Shown here: positions 25,586 through 36,623 of the stretch, piece after piece
Layout of the letters: every line of letters begins with the position of its first letter
Numbering within the stretch: position 1 is the stretch's first letter
DNA from: Ignelater luminosus
Taxonomy: Eukaryota; Arthropoda; Insecta; Coleoptera; Elateridae
DNA: 64,000 bases
Direction of reading: 5' to 3'
Assembly: GCA_011009095.1 (NCBI GenBank)
Contig: VTPC01008056.1
Coordinates: forward strand, 7,104-71,103
Position numbers and translations under genes: made by a program
Notes under the pieces: generated by a model
Databases searched by the model: none
What the model saw: the letters and a program-made list of their open reading frames with translations, nothing else
What the model was told of the DNA's origin: nothing

Positions 25586-26677
25586 TTACTTTTTTAAACT
25601 AAACACCACAGGAGTTTCAAATCTAGCGTGAGAAAATTCTGGACTGTCTTTATCGAACAATTTCATATCGTTATCTTCGTTTTTAATAGATTTCTTTTCA
25701 ATTTTTCCAAATAACTTTCCCAATCTATCTTCGTTTTCTCTCTTTTTTCGGATTGATTCTGCAGCTTGAATTAATTTTTTATATTTCTCAGATACCTTCG
25801 GATTATTTTCGTTTTCATTCTCCATTATTTCACGTTTGTGCTCGCTTTTTGACTTTTCATAGTCTTCTCCAGAATCTAATAAATTGTCGTCATTTCTATA
25901 CTTAACTTTTGAGTTTATGTGTGAATTACTCGGCTGGGATAAAGTATTCTGATATTCTTTATATTTAATCTTATTTAAATTATCCTGAATTAATTTCTCT
26001 ATGTTGATTTTAGGTTTATAAGAACGAGTAGGTCCTAATCCAATACTGTCTAATTGTTTATTGATTAGTTCCTGCTGGTTTATTAAACCAAAGTCTGGAA
26101 AAGGACTATCGAAATGTTTTCTCTTTATTTTATTTGGAACTGGAAATTTTGATCTACCCTTGGTTTCAAGTGCTTGCTGCTTTTTAACCGCTTTTAACAT
26201 TCTCTTTAGTAAACTTAAATGCTTCTTCAGATAAGCTTCTACGTCTCCTACTTTCACTTTACATTCGCCACTCATATGTTTATACTTATCTAACAGATTT
26301 CTAATCATCTTCATCTTCTTTTTGATTGCTACTTCATCCTGTTCTAATTCTGGCATATTTGCTGGATTACTGAATAAGAATCCACCTTGTTCTGTATCTA
26401 CAGGCTTTTCTATTTTCTTTCCAGATTTTATCAAGGGTAGTGGATATCCTTCTTCAGAAATCTTGGATTCTTCATCTATTTCAGTTTTTATGGGAGTACT
26501 GACTTTAGTGAGCGTTGACAAATATTTTTGTAGTTCAGGAGACAAATGTTTACAGGTACGCCTGCGCACTTGGTCGAGGATGATTTTATTTAATACCTTC
26601 ATTATCTGATGAAGCATTTCTTCGGTATGCTTTATATCACCTTCCGTTTCGATATTTCTAAAGGCGTTTAAGTTTTT
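25586..26677 (-). CDS. Terminal coding exon of the large secreted-precursor gene
   Basis: The exon encodes 363 residues plus the stop at 25588-25586. The 5' boundary is a good acceptor read on the minus strand (tgtgtttcag before AAAAAC), and the frame at the acceptor is phase 0, matching the donor of the exon at 32282-32097. The upstream extension of the frame (from a GTG at 26686) is intron sequence. The protein is Lys/Glu/Asn-rich, with a leading helical stretch (HTEEMLHQIMKVLNKIILDQ), one Cys pair far apart (RRRTCKHLS and SGECKVK), basic segments (KIKRKHF) and a long charged C-terminal half with likely coiled-coil character (YKKLIQAAESIRKKREN). No known domain is recognised. Content and phase support joining it to the exons at 32-36 kb; the intron would be 5.4 kb. 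Confidence 0.75.
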   Translation of the reverse strand, partial: KNLNAFRNIETEGDIKHTEEMLHQIMKVLNKIILDQVRRRTCKHLSPELQKYLSTLTKVSTPIKTEIDEESKISEEGYPLPLIKSGKKIEKPVDTEQGGFLFSNPANMPELEQDEVAIKKKMKMIRNLLDKYKHMSGECKVKVGDVEAYLKKHLSLLKRMLKAVKKQQALETKGRSKFPVPNKIKRKHFDSPFPDFGLINQQELINKQLDSIGLGPTRSYKPKINIEKLIQDNLNKIKYKEYQNTLSQPSNSHINSKVKYRNDDNLLDSGEDYEKSKSEHKREIMENENENNPKVSEKYKKLIQAAESIRKKRENEDRLGKLFGKIEKKSIKNEDNDMKLFDKDSPEFSHARFETPVVFSLKK

Positions 26678-29600
26678 CTGAAACACAAAGATACTTATTA
26701 GTAAAAGTCAAACATAGAAATGAAGGTTTCTAGAACAGGTAATTTAACGATAGGATTTTTCGTCAAATGCTATTTTGGGAATGCATCTTTCGAACTGATG
26801 GATATCCTGAAAATCAAAGCTAATACGGAAGAAAGATGATACACGTAACCTTTACGCTTTTCTTAAAATATACCTGACTACAAGAAGCTAAAGATCAAAA
26901 TAGGTGTAGGTATGAAGGTGATAAGAAGTTGTTTCGAAAAATCAAGCATGAAACACAAGTGTTAAGTAACTAAAATTAAAGGAAATTTCAACTAACATAA
27001 GTAAAATCTTGGAAAATAATTTAAGTGGCATTTTTGTAAAGATATTTCTGCTTTTATTATTAAAATGTAAAGATTTAACAAATTCTGGTAAGTAGGAGAC
27101 AGAGCTGTAAACCACAAAGATTCTGAGATCAGTTTATGCAAAGCCTAATTTATTTGTGCAAGTGTTCTACAAATTCTTTCAAGTTCTCCGAAGTGAAGAT
27201 TCATTCACAATAAACTTCCATCTTGTTTCTGTTCTAAAAGTTCTATTGTTTATTAAAAGTTTACTTCACTTATCATGTTATTAAATTGAGAATAAACACC
27301 TCTAGAATAAACACCTCTCGAGTAAACCACATTGTGTAATGGTCGACTTTTTACATCTCGTTGCCTGTAAATGAGTTATCTAGGAAAACGTCCAGCTCTA
27401 TAAATTGAAGATATTGTGAAGTCCTAGAGACAGCATTTCCATCTAAAGTTGCTAAGGTTTCAATCCAGATAAAATATTGACTTGCTTTTGATAGATCTTG
27501 GTTTAGATAAAACAAAAACGCTATTATATTGTCAAGATAATATCTTCACCGCAAGGAAGATGCTTACAAAATAAGAGTTCAATGGCGGTTTAGTTTCCGA
27601 CTATACTGATGCGACTAAGGGTTCATACACAAGCAAAGGACTTACCATTGAAGTTAGTGTACGCTAGTGGTGCTTTCAAGAGCCCTTTTTGAGTTTGAGC
27701 ATTTCATGATATTGATATTGACATAACAAAGGAACTACTAAAAAGCATACAATATGTTGACCAAACTGCATTGGTCCAATGGTATTTTAGGCTGTTAACC
27801 GCCCGAGAAAAGATTTTGTTAATAATAAGTGTATGCATGGAAAAGAGTGAAGACTGAATATTATCATCGAAAACTCAGGCATTTCAATTCCGACAAACGG
27901 AAGAGGTGTGTATCATGTTAGTCATCAGAATATATTTTTTTTAGAATAGTGGAATTGAGCCCAGGTTTTTAAACATTAGGCGCTTTTGTCTGTATTTGAG
28001 TCGGAGGAAATTTGTTTCCTAACAAATAGGCTATAATGGGTTATTTCATACTAGCTAGCCTTACGTGCATGTTTTGTATGGACTCGAAAAAAGATAATAT
28101 TTGTGATGAACTATAATAATAATTCAGTTTCTAGAAAATTGTGAAGCAATAAATTGCGGCCAGATCATGCTAATTAACGCTTGATAGTTAGCCTTATGGT
28201 TTTCCAAGTCAGTTTCGAATTGAAAGTTAGTTTCAAGTAATAGATAGAATTGAGTATTTATTAGAGAAATTTTTCAACATGACTGTAAGTATCTAGAATT
28301 TTGGATTGACCTTTCTTGGGGAAGAAAATGGACACCAATGTAATAGGCACTGTTAACAAAATGGTTGATGGCATTTTATACATCTCTAGTTATTTGTATA
28401 AGCAAAGAACCTAACTTAAGGTGATTGGTAGCAATAAGAGGTAGAGTTACGCTATGCATGAAACTATTTTGTGGAGTCGAATGTGAATCTTCCGGTTTGA
28501 AATAGAATCTTCATGATCAGCATCAATCTTGTTCTCTTAAAACTGCGTGTGGGGGATACGTAACGACAGGAAGTCCATTTGCGGGTATATTGGCAGAGTC
28601 GGTATAGATCATCTTGACAACGAAACAGCTAAACAGTAGTGCGTAAAGATGTTCACGGTGGTAGTTCCATAAATTTGTTGAAGCGAAGCGATAGTACCTT
28701 AATAATCTGACTCGGCGATAGTGAATCAGGTTTGCTAGTCTGAAGAGGTGGGCGGCAAAGACCGTGGATGCTTGTGGCTTATGATTGAATAGAGCAGAAA
28801 GATGAAACGCGATTCTTGGCTTATTTGACTTGCATTGATGCATGAATGGTTAAAGTAAACGGGAGTAAGTTCTTGAAGCGCTTAAGTGGAGGGTCCGTAG
28901 AAGCTGCTGTTCCGGAATTCATCTTAATCTTTAGGCAAAACAACAGAAAAATCTTTATGAGAAAATGAATGTGACCTTTGAACCTTTCGAGTACGACTGT
29001 AAGTGTTAGGGCTTCCTAACCATGACGTTCGCAAATTAATGGAAGCGAAAGTGAAAAAACTTTCGATTAACGCCAAGTTGCTTTTGATACCCAAATCATA
29101 TATAGAAAATAAATCGTGAGCGTATGCTGATGTAAGGCAAAGCGTTTTTAACTGACGTTTTCTAATGTGGCCAATTTATCAAAAGTGGAACGGAATAATC
29201 AATCTGTAATTCGTGCGTGATTCAGTCGTAGTCGCAGTCTTCCAGCTTTCCGCGTATTTGTTGAATGTCCATAGTTTATTGTAAGTCTTGTAAAGATACA
29301 ATTTCGCTGTTAACAACGGTAAATTTTCGAGCGTGGAGTAGGTTATCAAGAGGAGACTCGTTACATTACATGAAATTAGAGATCAACTTAACTCTTCCAT
29401 GATAAACTTTTTGTCGCAGTTGCAGTAGTGAAGACCGTCTGTTGCGAAGTTTAACGGCTTTTCGAAAGTAGTTTTAGGGTTTGGAAAGCCGGAATGATTT
29501 TCAAAACTACTATTGCTTAAGAGACGTTTTTTGACGTTTGTATAGTTTTGATAAAAACAAAAGGCTGTCTACATTTTGAATTATTGTGTAGAGGTCTAAC

Positions 29601-30598
29601 ACAGTTACACAGATATGGTCAAAAGACTGACATCTTAATGAAGCTAGAATGTAGCTATAGTATGTCTTTTTCTATAGAATTCAGAGTAGGGTTTGACATG
29701 ATATTTTTGTAACAGTGTACTTTGAAGTTATAGGTATTGTACTACTCTAAATTCTATAATATAAAATAATAAAATGTATGATCTTACTTTTAGACTTCAC
29801 GATATACGAGAACTTTAACTCGTTGAGGTATGTAAAGTGGAGAGAATATAGAGTGTTTGTGGATACAGCTTTTCTCTTAGTCGTTCTGCACGGTGCTGTT
29901 AGAACAGTTACTGTGCTCAATGTCTCAGTTCAACAGACTCTGTGTGTAATAACTCTTTTTTGCAAAAAAATCTTTAGTGAGCGGTTGCTGTTACCGGTTG
30001 ACTTTGAAAATCTGCAGTTGACCGGTTCGTTTTGCCCGAATCAAGTTTGACGCTCTTACTAATATATTAACTCTTATCTCGACAGTCCTTACTTAAGATA
30101 GAAGACACAAATGTCAAAAATCAAAAACAAGAAATGAATTAATATGGAAAAGTCAAAGTTGACATGTTGATTGATTCAGATCCGCCCATTTACCATACAG
30201 AGAAACCAGGACTGAAGCAGCGTGTTAGTAGAGATCCTCTCCCCAAATACAAAAATTGTACTATTTTTTATGAGCAGACTAGGAGGTCTGTTAGTTTCTT
30301 ATAACTTCCAGTACGGAAGTAGCTAATTTTACAACCCTTAACGAGTTTTTGGAGATTTAAACAATCAACATACAGACACCAAATTCACTGTCAAATTGAA
30401 ACCGGTAATCGATATCTCATCTACCGTAAAACAAAACCTTAAGTAATCTAGTACGTACCAAATTGGCTTCTATAACGACAAAACGTGAAATAAATTGATT
30501 GATGAGATTTCTATTTGAAAATTAGTTAAATGTCTATACCAGTTGATTCTGCCAAGTCTGCTCAACTTTGGTGTACAGTATTATGTATATCGCATATA
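26678..30598. other. Intron sequence (last intron, distal part)
   Basis: This is inferred intron of the minus-strand host gene. A 15-bp direct duplication (gaataaacacctcta-like) occurs near 27290-27320. The frame at 28523-28843 has no domain features and atypical composition, and I do not regard it as a gene. Nothing else was recognised. Confidence 0.5.
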
Positions 30599-30640
30599 GG
30601 GTGTCATGAAGTTTTATTTACAAGTCTGTAACCTAAAATA

Positions 30641-31945
30641 AAGGGTTTTCCAATAAGAGGTGTTATTTTGATATTCAAAGAAAAGTGCCATTTTTTAATA
30701 TAAATGATCGGATGTTTATTTCATTATAAAGAGGAAGGTATGCCGTTAATAGTGGAAAATAACATCAGGCAAATGACCACCACGACCACGCTTACAGGAC
30801 AATATCCTTTTCATGAAATTTTCCATAACCAAATCGCAAAGTGGCTGCCCTATGTCCTCGATAGCCTCACGAATTCCATCTTTGAGGTCTTGAATCGACG
30901 CTGGGCTGTTGGCGTAGACCTTCTCTTTCACGTGGCCCCAAAGAAAGAAGTCGCAAGGTGTTAAATCACAAGATCTCGGTGGCCAATTGTGATCACCTCT
31001 TCGAGAGATAACACGGTCCGGAAACTTTTTCCGTAAAAGATCAATGGTTTCGTTGCTTGTGTGGCACGTAGCGCCGTCTTGTTGAAAGTAAACGTTGTCC
31101 AGATCAATACCATCCAATTCCGGCCATAAAAAATCGTTAATCATCTCTCGATAGCGCAATCCAGTCACCGTAACTGTTGCTCCAGCCTCATTTTCGAAAA
31201 AGTAAGGTCCAATGACTCCGCCGGACCATAAACCGCACCAAACAGTCACACGTTGAGGATAGAGAGACTTTTCAACAATAACTCTTGGATTTTCTGAGCC
31301 CCAGATCCGACAATTTTGCTTGTTGACGAAGCCACCGAGGTGGAAATGGGCCTCATCACTCAAGATGATTTTTCGATGGAATTCTGGATCATTTTCATGC
31401 ATTTCAACGACCCAATCAGCAAAGACACGACGTTGTTGATGATCGGCCGGCTTGAGTTCTTGTGTTAACTGGACTTTATAAGCCTTAAGACCCAAATCTT
31501 TATGCAAAATACGGTGTAATGACGTTTGTGGAATGGCTAATTCCAAAGAACGACGAGGAATGGACAAACCTGGGTTTTCTTTAACACTTTCGGCTACAAC
31601 AGCAATATTCTCGGCTGTTCTTGAGCGACGTGCACGGGTTTTATTCTTCACATCACTAACTTGTCCCAAGAGCTCGAATTTTTTCACCAATTTCTGTATT
31701 GCGGTCCGACAAGGTGCTTCACGGTGACCCAAAAATGTTCGAGTTTTACCAACCGTCTCTGCCAAATTTTCACCATTTTTATAGTGAATTTTAATAATTT
31801 CAATGCGTTGTTGAAGCGTGTATCGTTCCATATTTATTAACGGCGTAGTTTCTACTTGTCAAATGTCAAAAAATGATAGCTTCAAAAGTGACATCTACCG
31901 AAATAGCGGGCTATTCAAAATAACACCTCTTATTGGAAGACCCTT
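30641..31945 (-). mobile_element. Apparently intact D,D41D Tc1/mariner transposon (1,305 bp)
   Basis: Terminal inverted repeats of 31 bp at 30641-30671 and 31915-31945 (starting aagggtttt or aagggtctt, then ccaataagagg) differ at one position. TA flanks both ends (30639-30640 and 31946-31947). The single transposase frame is open over its full length. This is the only element in the window with both good ends and an uninterrupted gene. It sits in the last intron of the host gene, in the same orientation, about 150 bp past the donor at 32096. The body is visibly richer in GC than the host intron, consistent with recent arrival. Confidence 0.92.
30746..31831 (-). CDS. Tc1/mariner transposase, D,D41D type, full length
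   Basis: This 361-residue cut-and-paste transposase acts on the ends of its own element. The N-terminal 125 residues hold two helix-turn-helix-like regions: QQRIEIIKIHYKNGENLAET, then IPRRSLELAIPQTSLHRIL at about 91-109. The catalytic core has Asp159 in ILSDEAHFHLGG, Asp252 in FQQDGATCHTS and Asp294 in DLTPCDFFLWG. That gives 41 residues between the second and third Asp, versus 34 in classical mariner. VTVWCGLWSGGVIGPYFF and the C-terminal KEKVYANSP region are typical of these insect transposases. The spacing resembles the rosa-like D,D41D group described from tephritid flies; this assignment is from the count only. Met at 31831 is the first in-frame ATG and lies 84 bp inside the inner edge of the right terminal repeat. 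No stop, frameshift or missing catalytic residue is visible. Confidence 0.92.
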   Translation of the reverse strand: MERYTLQQRIEIIKIHYKNGENLAETVGKTRTFLGHREAPCRTAIQKLVKKFELLGQVSDVKNKTRARRSRTAENIAVVAESVKENPGLSIPRRSLELAIPQTSLHRILHKDLGLKAYKVQLTQELKPADHQQRRVFADWVVEMHENDPEFHRKIILSDEAHFHLGGFVNKQNCRIWGSENPRVIVEKSLYPQRVTVWCGLWSGGVIGPYFFENEAGATVTVTGLRYREMINDFLWPELDGIDLDNVYFQQDGATCHTSNETIDLLRKKFPDRVISRRGDHNWPPRSCDLTPCDFFLWGHVKEKVYANSPASIQDLKDGIREAIEDIGQPLCDLVMENFMKRILSCKRGRGGHLPDVIFHY

Positions 31946-32096
31946 TAGTAGGTTGAAAAGATTAAAGGAACTCACGTTGAATTCTTCATCCTTACCTAGT
32001 CCAGCTCTTCAAAAGGGAAACTCGACGGTTTAATTTAATGACACTCTGTATATGTCCTACTACCATATAAACTGATAAATTATTACTATTACGTAC

Positions 32097-32282
32097 CATT
32101 TCGCTTCTGTATCCGTGTTTTCTGTATAAACCATGTGAAAATCTTTTATGCAGCTGTTGATATTGTTTTATTTTCTTGAAGACGTTACTAACAATTAACG
32201 AAGCTAGATGACCATTCAATGCCTCATGCATTTGTCCAAAATCTTTAGATCCTGCTATAATTTCTGAGTCATCAGGAGGATT
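32097..32282 (-). CDS. Coding exon of the large secreted-precursor gene (62 codons)
   Basis: The exon lies between an acceptor (ttattttcag before AATCCT) and a donor (GAAATG followed by GTACGT), both phase 0 and with good consensus. The peptide begins NPPDDSEIIAGSKDFG and ends HGLYRKHGYRSEM, with a helical centre (LASLIVSNVFKKIKQYQQL) that is the most hydrophobic patch of the mature protein. It joins the giant exon through a 59-bp intron (32283-32341) and the terminal exon through a 5.4-kb intron carrying the D,D41D transposon. The splice call is made from consensus and frame; no transcript evidence is available. Confidence 0.75.
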
Positions 32283-32341
32283 CTGAAAATAACAACCATT
32301 ATTAAAATAGTCACACCAATTTCTTCTTGTTCTTTAATTAC

Positions 32342-35300
32342 CGGTTTCTCAAGAGAAGTCTTAAGTGCTGTGTTGGGATTTATGCCATTTAGGTCTGTAC
32401 CTAATAAATGAGTTTTACATTTGGGTTTGGTGTTTGCTGACCACTGACTACCTTTTCCGTTATTGCACTTGCGAAATTTATTTTGATTTTCATGATTTTT
32501 TTTCGTTGATTTTGTTTCTACAACTTTTACAGGTTTATCATTGTGTGGATTTTGTTGCTTTTGTTTTGATGCATTCGGAGTATCTCTCCTATACCGGATT
32601 AATTTATAAGGATTTGATTGACGTCGTTTAAACAGAAATCTATTGTAGTAACCGTTCTTTATTTTACGTAAGTGTGGTATTGGTAATTTTTCCCTAAATA
32701 TATTACTGCGCTTTTGAAAAGAAGTATTTCTACTCTTCAAACGCCTAGGATTTCTCTCTGGATTTATCTTCCAATAACCTTCACTAAATTTTGAAAATTT
32801 CTCAAAAGGGGCGTCATTTACATCTACATTGGTAGTTTTAACGTAGCTTTCGGCATCACCGTGCTGTTTCATTTCTTGTATTGATTTTTTCAATTCTTTT
32901 GCTGCAACAATTTCTCTTTTGCTTATTTTTTTCTCTCTTGCGCCTTCTTCTACTATATCATCAAAACTATCGACGGTATCCAAACGTAAATTTTTAAAAT
33001 TTTTAATTTCTCTACGATTGACTTTATTTTTGTTATTACTACCGCTTTCATCTTTTTCTAACTGTATTGCATGTTTCTCAGTAGTACTCTCTGTATGTCT
33101 GTGACTTTTCTTTTTTGTAAATATCTGTTTATGCTTGTGGTGGTGTATTCTGCTAGAATTATTTCTATTTTTAAAGGCATTTATAGAAAACTCCGCTAAA
33201 CTTTCATCTTCATTAGTTTCAGGATCCAACGCTACCTTTGTTGTATCGTCAAGTAGATCTGCAAATTGTTCCCCATTGTTTTCATACCGTTTATGAAAAC
33301 CCTTCAATGACTTTTCATTGTCATTATTAGAAAGCTCATGCATATCAGACTTACGGAAATAACTATTTTCTTCATGTCCCCGATATAATTTATTCGAATG
33401 CGAAACGTGCTTTCCGGTAGTATTGTATTTGTGTGTTTTGACTTTCGAAGGATGGTGGGCAAATCCAACAGTCTCACTAGAATCACCTTCTATTGGAATA
33501 CTTTCTATTTCGTCCGCAAAATCAGATTTATCTTCAGCTATATCAAACATTCTCTGAGAATACTTTTTAAACGGTTTCTTAGAAGGTTGTGGAATATCAG
33601 TTAAATTAAAACTTTCCGTTGTGGTTTCATTATGAGATGATTTTGGCTCAAAGCTATTATCTTCTTCGTCTTCTTTTGGAGGCTTTTCGTTATCTTGAGT
33701 GTTTGAAGAACTTTCAGTGATCTTTTTTTTAGATGAAGTCGTTTTATGTGTTGTTTCTGTAGAGTGTTCATCGTGATCGCTATCATTCTTTTTGTGAGTC
33801 GTAGTTTCCCACTGTTTTTCAGATTCTGTAGTATTGTGTTCAGGAACGCGTGTCTTGTTTTCAGGCAAATCAACATCTTCATCATGCTTGGGCTTTTCTG
33901 GTTTTGGAGACTCATCATCATTATGTCCTGATTTTGTTTTATTATTTCTATTATCATTAGAATCTTTATGATCAGTGGAATTACTATTAGATCTTCCAGA
34001 TTTCCTATAATCGTCGTAATTGTTTTTTCTGTATTTTTCCCAATATTCGTGTTCATTATTTAATAACTGTAATCTTGTAGATAAATTTTCAATCTTTTTT
34101 AATATTTCAGGTTTATCTAAATCTTCATCTTCATCATCATCTGTACTTAATCGTACTTTTTTACAATTTTTACAATGCTTGTTGTGACAATTTGGGCATT
34201 TTGCACTTTTGCAATTACCACAACCACGACTAACTTCTCTATCTACCATCCTTTTGAAAGCATTTGAATTTTTATTGTTCTTCTTACTTATTTTATCGTG
34301 AATTACTTTAGTCAGTGCTTTAATTCTATTTCTATATAAATCACTATTGTCTTTATACCTAGCTCTAAAATTTAAGCAAGGAGTAGTTGTACCACTCTTA
34401 AATGAATCTGCAAGCGTAAATTCGCCATCATCGCTTTTAGCTGTATAGAATGTCAAATCAAACGTCCGTGATTTATCTTCTTTTTTTTCTTTATAAGTCT
34501 GAGTTTCTCCTACAGCAGAATCCCCTTCTTCTTCATAAGCATAGTCGTCAGATCTTTTCCTGAATATAGGACTGTAATCATCGAGTGTACCTTCAACATA
34601 TTCGTCGTCATCCACATCAAGAAACTCAGCTGTATTTCGTTTAACCCGAATTTTATTTTCTAAAAAACCAGACTCATTCATATGATTACTTCTGCCATTT
34701 TCATAATCTAAATCACCGTACTTGTTCTCATCATTAGAATCTGTTTTTGAATTAGTTTCATCTTCTGAAGAAGATAAGAGCTTTCTACTTTTAAAATTGT
34801 TTTGAGATTGAATTGCTTGTAATTCTTCGTAATCATAAGAGTTATCCTGCAGCACATTGTCTAAGAAATGATCTCTTCTGTTATCGGGGTGTCTTCTACT
34901 TTGCGAAAAGTCTCCTATCATCTCATTCCCACCTTCTGAATTGAGGTCATTTAAAAAATCTTTAATGTTTATCATTTTGTTTTGTAATTTATCAAACTCA
35001 TCATAATCATAATTATTATATTGCATTGAAGCAATTCGTCTCCTATTTCTTGCTTTCACAACTGGAAAATTCTTCTTCCGTATTTTTGGTTGGTGAGTAG
35101 CTTCTAAAGTTCTTTTATCTAAGTTATGAATTTTTTGTAAAATTTTACCATGAACCATGTCGGAAGCTTCTTTAACAACAAATTGACCTTCAACAGTAGG
35201 GCTGGTTAGAATATCGGCAAATTTAAATTTTAAAATTTCCATTGTCGTTGAGAGGAAATCATCCGTTGTAGTCGACGGTGTTACAACATATGGCCTAGTA

Positions 35301-36409
35301 GATAATTCGTGTTGTTCTATAGCCGAAGTCGGTTCATCCATATCTTCTAATTTATTCTGCTTCTCTGAAACAAGCGGATAGTTTGACGGGCTTTCTCTAT
35401 CATTGTTCTCTGTTTCATCTACTCGATATATTATAGCCATTTCTTGAGGATAATTTACTTTATTTTGATTAGGATTGTTAATAATTGGTCTTGCACTATA
35501 TTTTTTTTCAGGTGCAACCAGTTCCATAACATCAAAACCTTTGTATTTTTTAGGAAGTTTTCGTTCAGGTAAATTTGAACGCGAATAGTGTTTTACTTTA
35601 CTCTCGGTAGATTCTGAGGACTTTAGTTTTGATTTTCCGTCTTTCATCTTAAGCGTCAAAATCAAAGAATTACTTGAAGAATCATGTTTTACACTTTTAA
35701 TTAGATTGTTATCATCTATTATGCTCAATTTCATAGATCTCTTTGCCCTGTTGGTCCCATCATCAGTAGGACAATTTGTAGTTCTCGGTGGATCACCTTG
35801 GTTTACAAAATCCTTGTTAAAAAGTATTCTCTTTGCTGCTAATTTTAACTTTGTTTCTGAAACAGCATTTATAGGATCTTCTGGTAAAGTTTCATCACTA
35901 CATATGTTATTGTGTTGACTTGCTCGATCATCTTTTTTGTTTTGTTCTTCGGTCAATTTAGAAGATTCTTTTTTAAATCCTAAAAAATCGTGTTCATCAG
36001 AAAATTCGTGCCTTTTCTGATACAACTTATTGTTACGATCAAGGTGGATGCTTCTTCTATGCTCGTATTTGTTACCAGGTACATTTCTGACGCCTGATTT
36101 ACTTCTTGGAAGAACTTCTATATTAGCCCTGGCGTCGTCATTTTCAGAACTATAGTCATTTAAATCTAAACCCCTTCGATACCTCATTCCATTAGCCCTA
36201 CTATTCACATATTCATTACTGGGTTTTTCTCTAACTTCATTCCATGGACTTCTTTCTTCCCTTTCATCTTGTTCTAATTCATTTTCAGGTTCGTTTTCAG
36301 ACATATAAGGATAGACGTCGTTTATTGGCCTCTCTTGCAAAAATCGTTTAGAAAGTTTACGTTCGTCGTCATATAATTTATGTTTACCATATTTTCTGTT
36401 ATGTGTATT
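32342..36409 (-). CDS. Giant coding exon (1,356 codons) of a large secreted-precursor gene
   Basis: An uninterrupted 4,068-nt frame runs from an acceptor (ccttttttag before AATACA) to the donor CCG/GTAATT, both phase 0. The raw open frame continues to 32255 only by reading through the 59-bp intron. The product is very hydrophilic and mostly low complexity: Asn, Asp, Glu, Lys and Ser dominate. Many dibasic or furin-like sites occur (LSKR, RYRRG, RAKRS, IRVKRN, FRKRS, KISKRE, FKRRQ, RYRRD). A Ser/Thr/Glu-rich part around TTESEKQWETTTHKK is mucin-like with many N-glycosylation sequons. Acidic tyrosine clusters (NNYDYDEFD, NSYDYEELQ, DDYAYEEEGD) could be sulfated in the secretory pathway. One compact module has three CxxC pairs (34163-34222). 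No enzyme or known adhesion domain is recognised. Retention of a 4-kb open frame in AT-rich DNA argues strongly for coding function. Role unknown: matrix protein, silk-like protein or processed precursor are possibilities. Confidence 0.85.
34163..34222 (-). other. Module of three regularly spaced CxxC pairs inside the giant exon
   Basis: Within an otherwise Cys-poor protein, twenty residues (about 809-828 of the inferred precursor) contain six cysteines in the pattern CxxC-x4-CxxC-x4-CxxC, rich in Lys, Asn and His and followed by an acidic run (TDDDEDED). The regular spacing could bind a metal ion or form tight disulfides. It does not match a zinc-finger spacing I can name. Confidence 0.7.
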
Positions 36410-36470
36410 CTAAAAAAGGAATGTAATATACAGAAAAGAATCTTTTAAATTGGTTTTATAATTTGCTTAC

Positions 36471-36623
36471 ATAATCGAAAATACTATTATCTTCTAACGA
36501 CTTGGGGACATTCAACATTTCCTTAGCGGCTACTCGAATTTTTCTGAATTCATCTTTTTTCTTTAAAACACTTTCTAAGAAGTCTGCAAGTTCAGGTGGA
36601 TCATCTCGCTTTGGTTTCAAATT
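36471..36623 (-). CDS. Coding exon of the large secreted-precursor gene (51 codons)
   Basis: The exon is bounded by an acceptor (tttgctttcag before AATTTG) and a donor (GATTAT/GTAAGC), both phase 0. It lies 61 bp from the giant exon. The peptide starts NLKPKRDDPPELADFLES, continues VLKKKDEFRKIRVAAKEML and ends NSIFDY. It is amphipathic-helical, charged and without cysteine. Phase-0 boundaries let it follow directly on the signal-peptide exon at 61911-61828, placing it at the N-terminus of the mature protein. Additional exons between 36.6 and 61.8 kb cannot be excluded. Confidence 0.7.

Larger units (their letters stand above)
30599..32048. mobile_element. Older TA-flanked element interrupted by a younger transposon
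   Basis: The left end (gggtgtcatgaagttttatt from 30599) and the right end (cagagtgtcattaaattaaa when read inwards from 32048) are imperfect inverted repeats, each bordered by TA (30597-30598 and 32049-32050). Only about 40 bp on the left and 100 bp on the right remain around the inserted D,D41D element at 30641-31945. The total without the insertion is about 145 bp, the size of a MITE. The termini resemble the (c)agggtgtc-type ends of small Tc1/mariner-related elements. The match is short, so the call is moderate. Confidence 0.5.

Noticed and set aside
27290..27320. Short duplicated gaataaacacctct as a regular repeat array
   Set aside because: Only two copies; not an array and no spacer structure.
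28523..28843. 106-codon minus-strand frame in the last intron
   Set aside because: Composition unlike the host gene, no domain or splice support, and it sits within inferred intron.
32255..32341. Open-frame continuation of the giant exon to a stop at 32255
   Set aside because: It reads through a 59-bp intron with GTAATT donor and ttttcag acceptor; the next exon continues in phase 0.
33601..34056. Second long minus-strand frame (151 codons) inside the giant exon
   Set aside because: It is an overlapping shadow of the low-complexity coding sequence.
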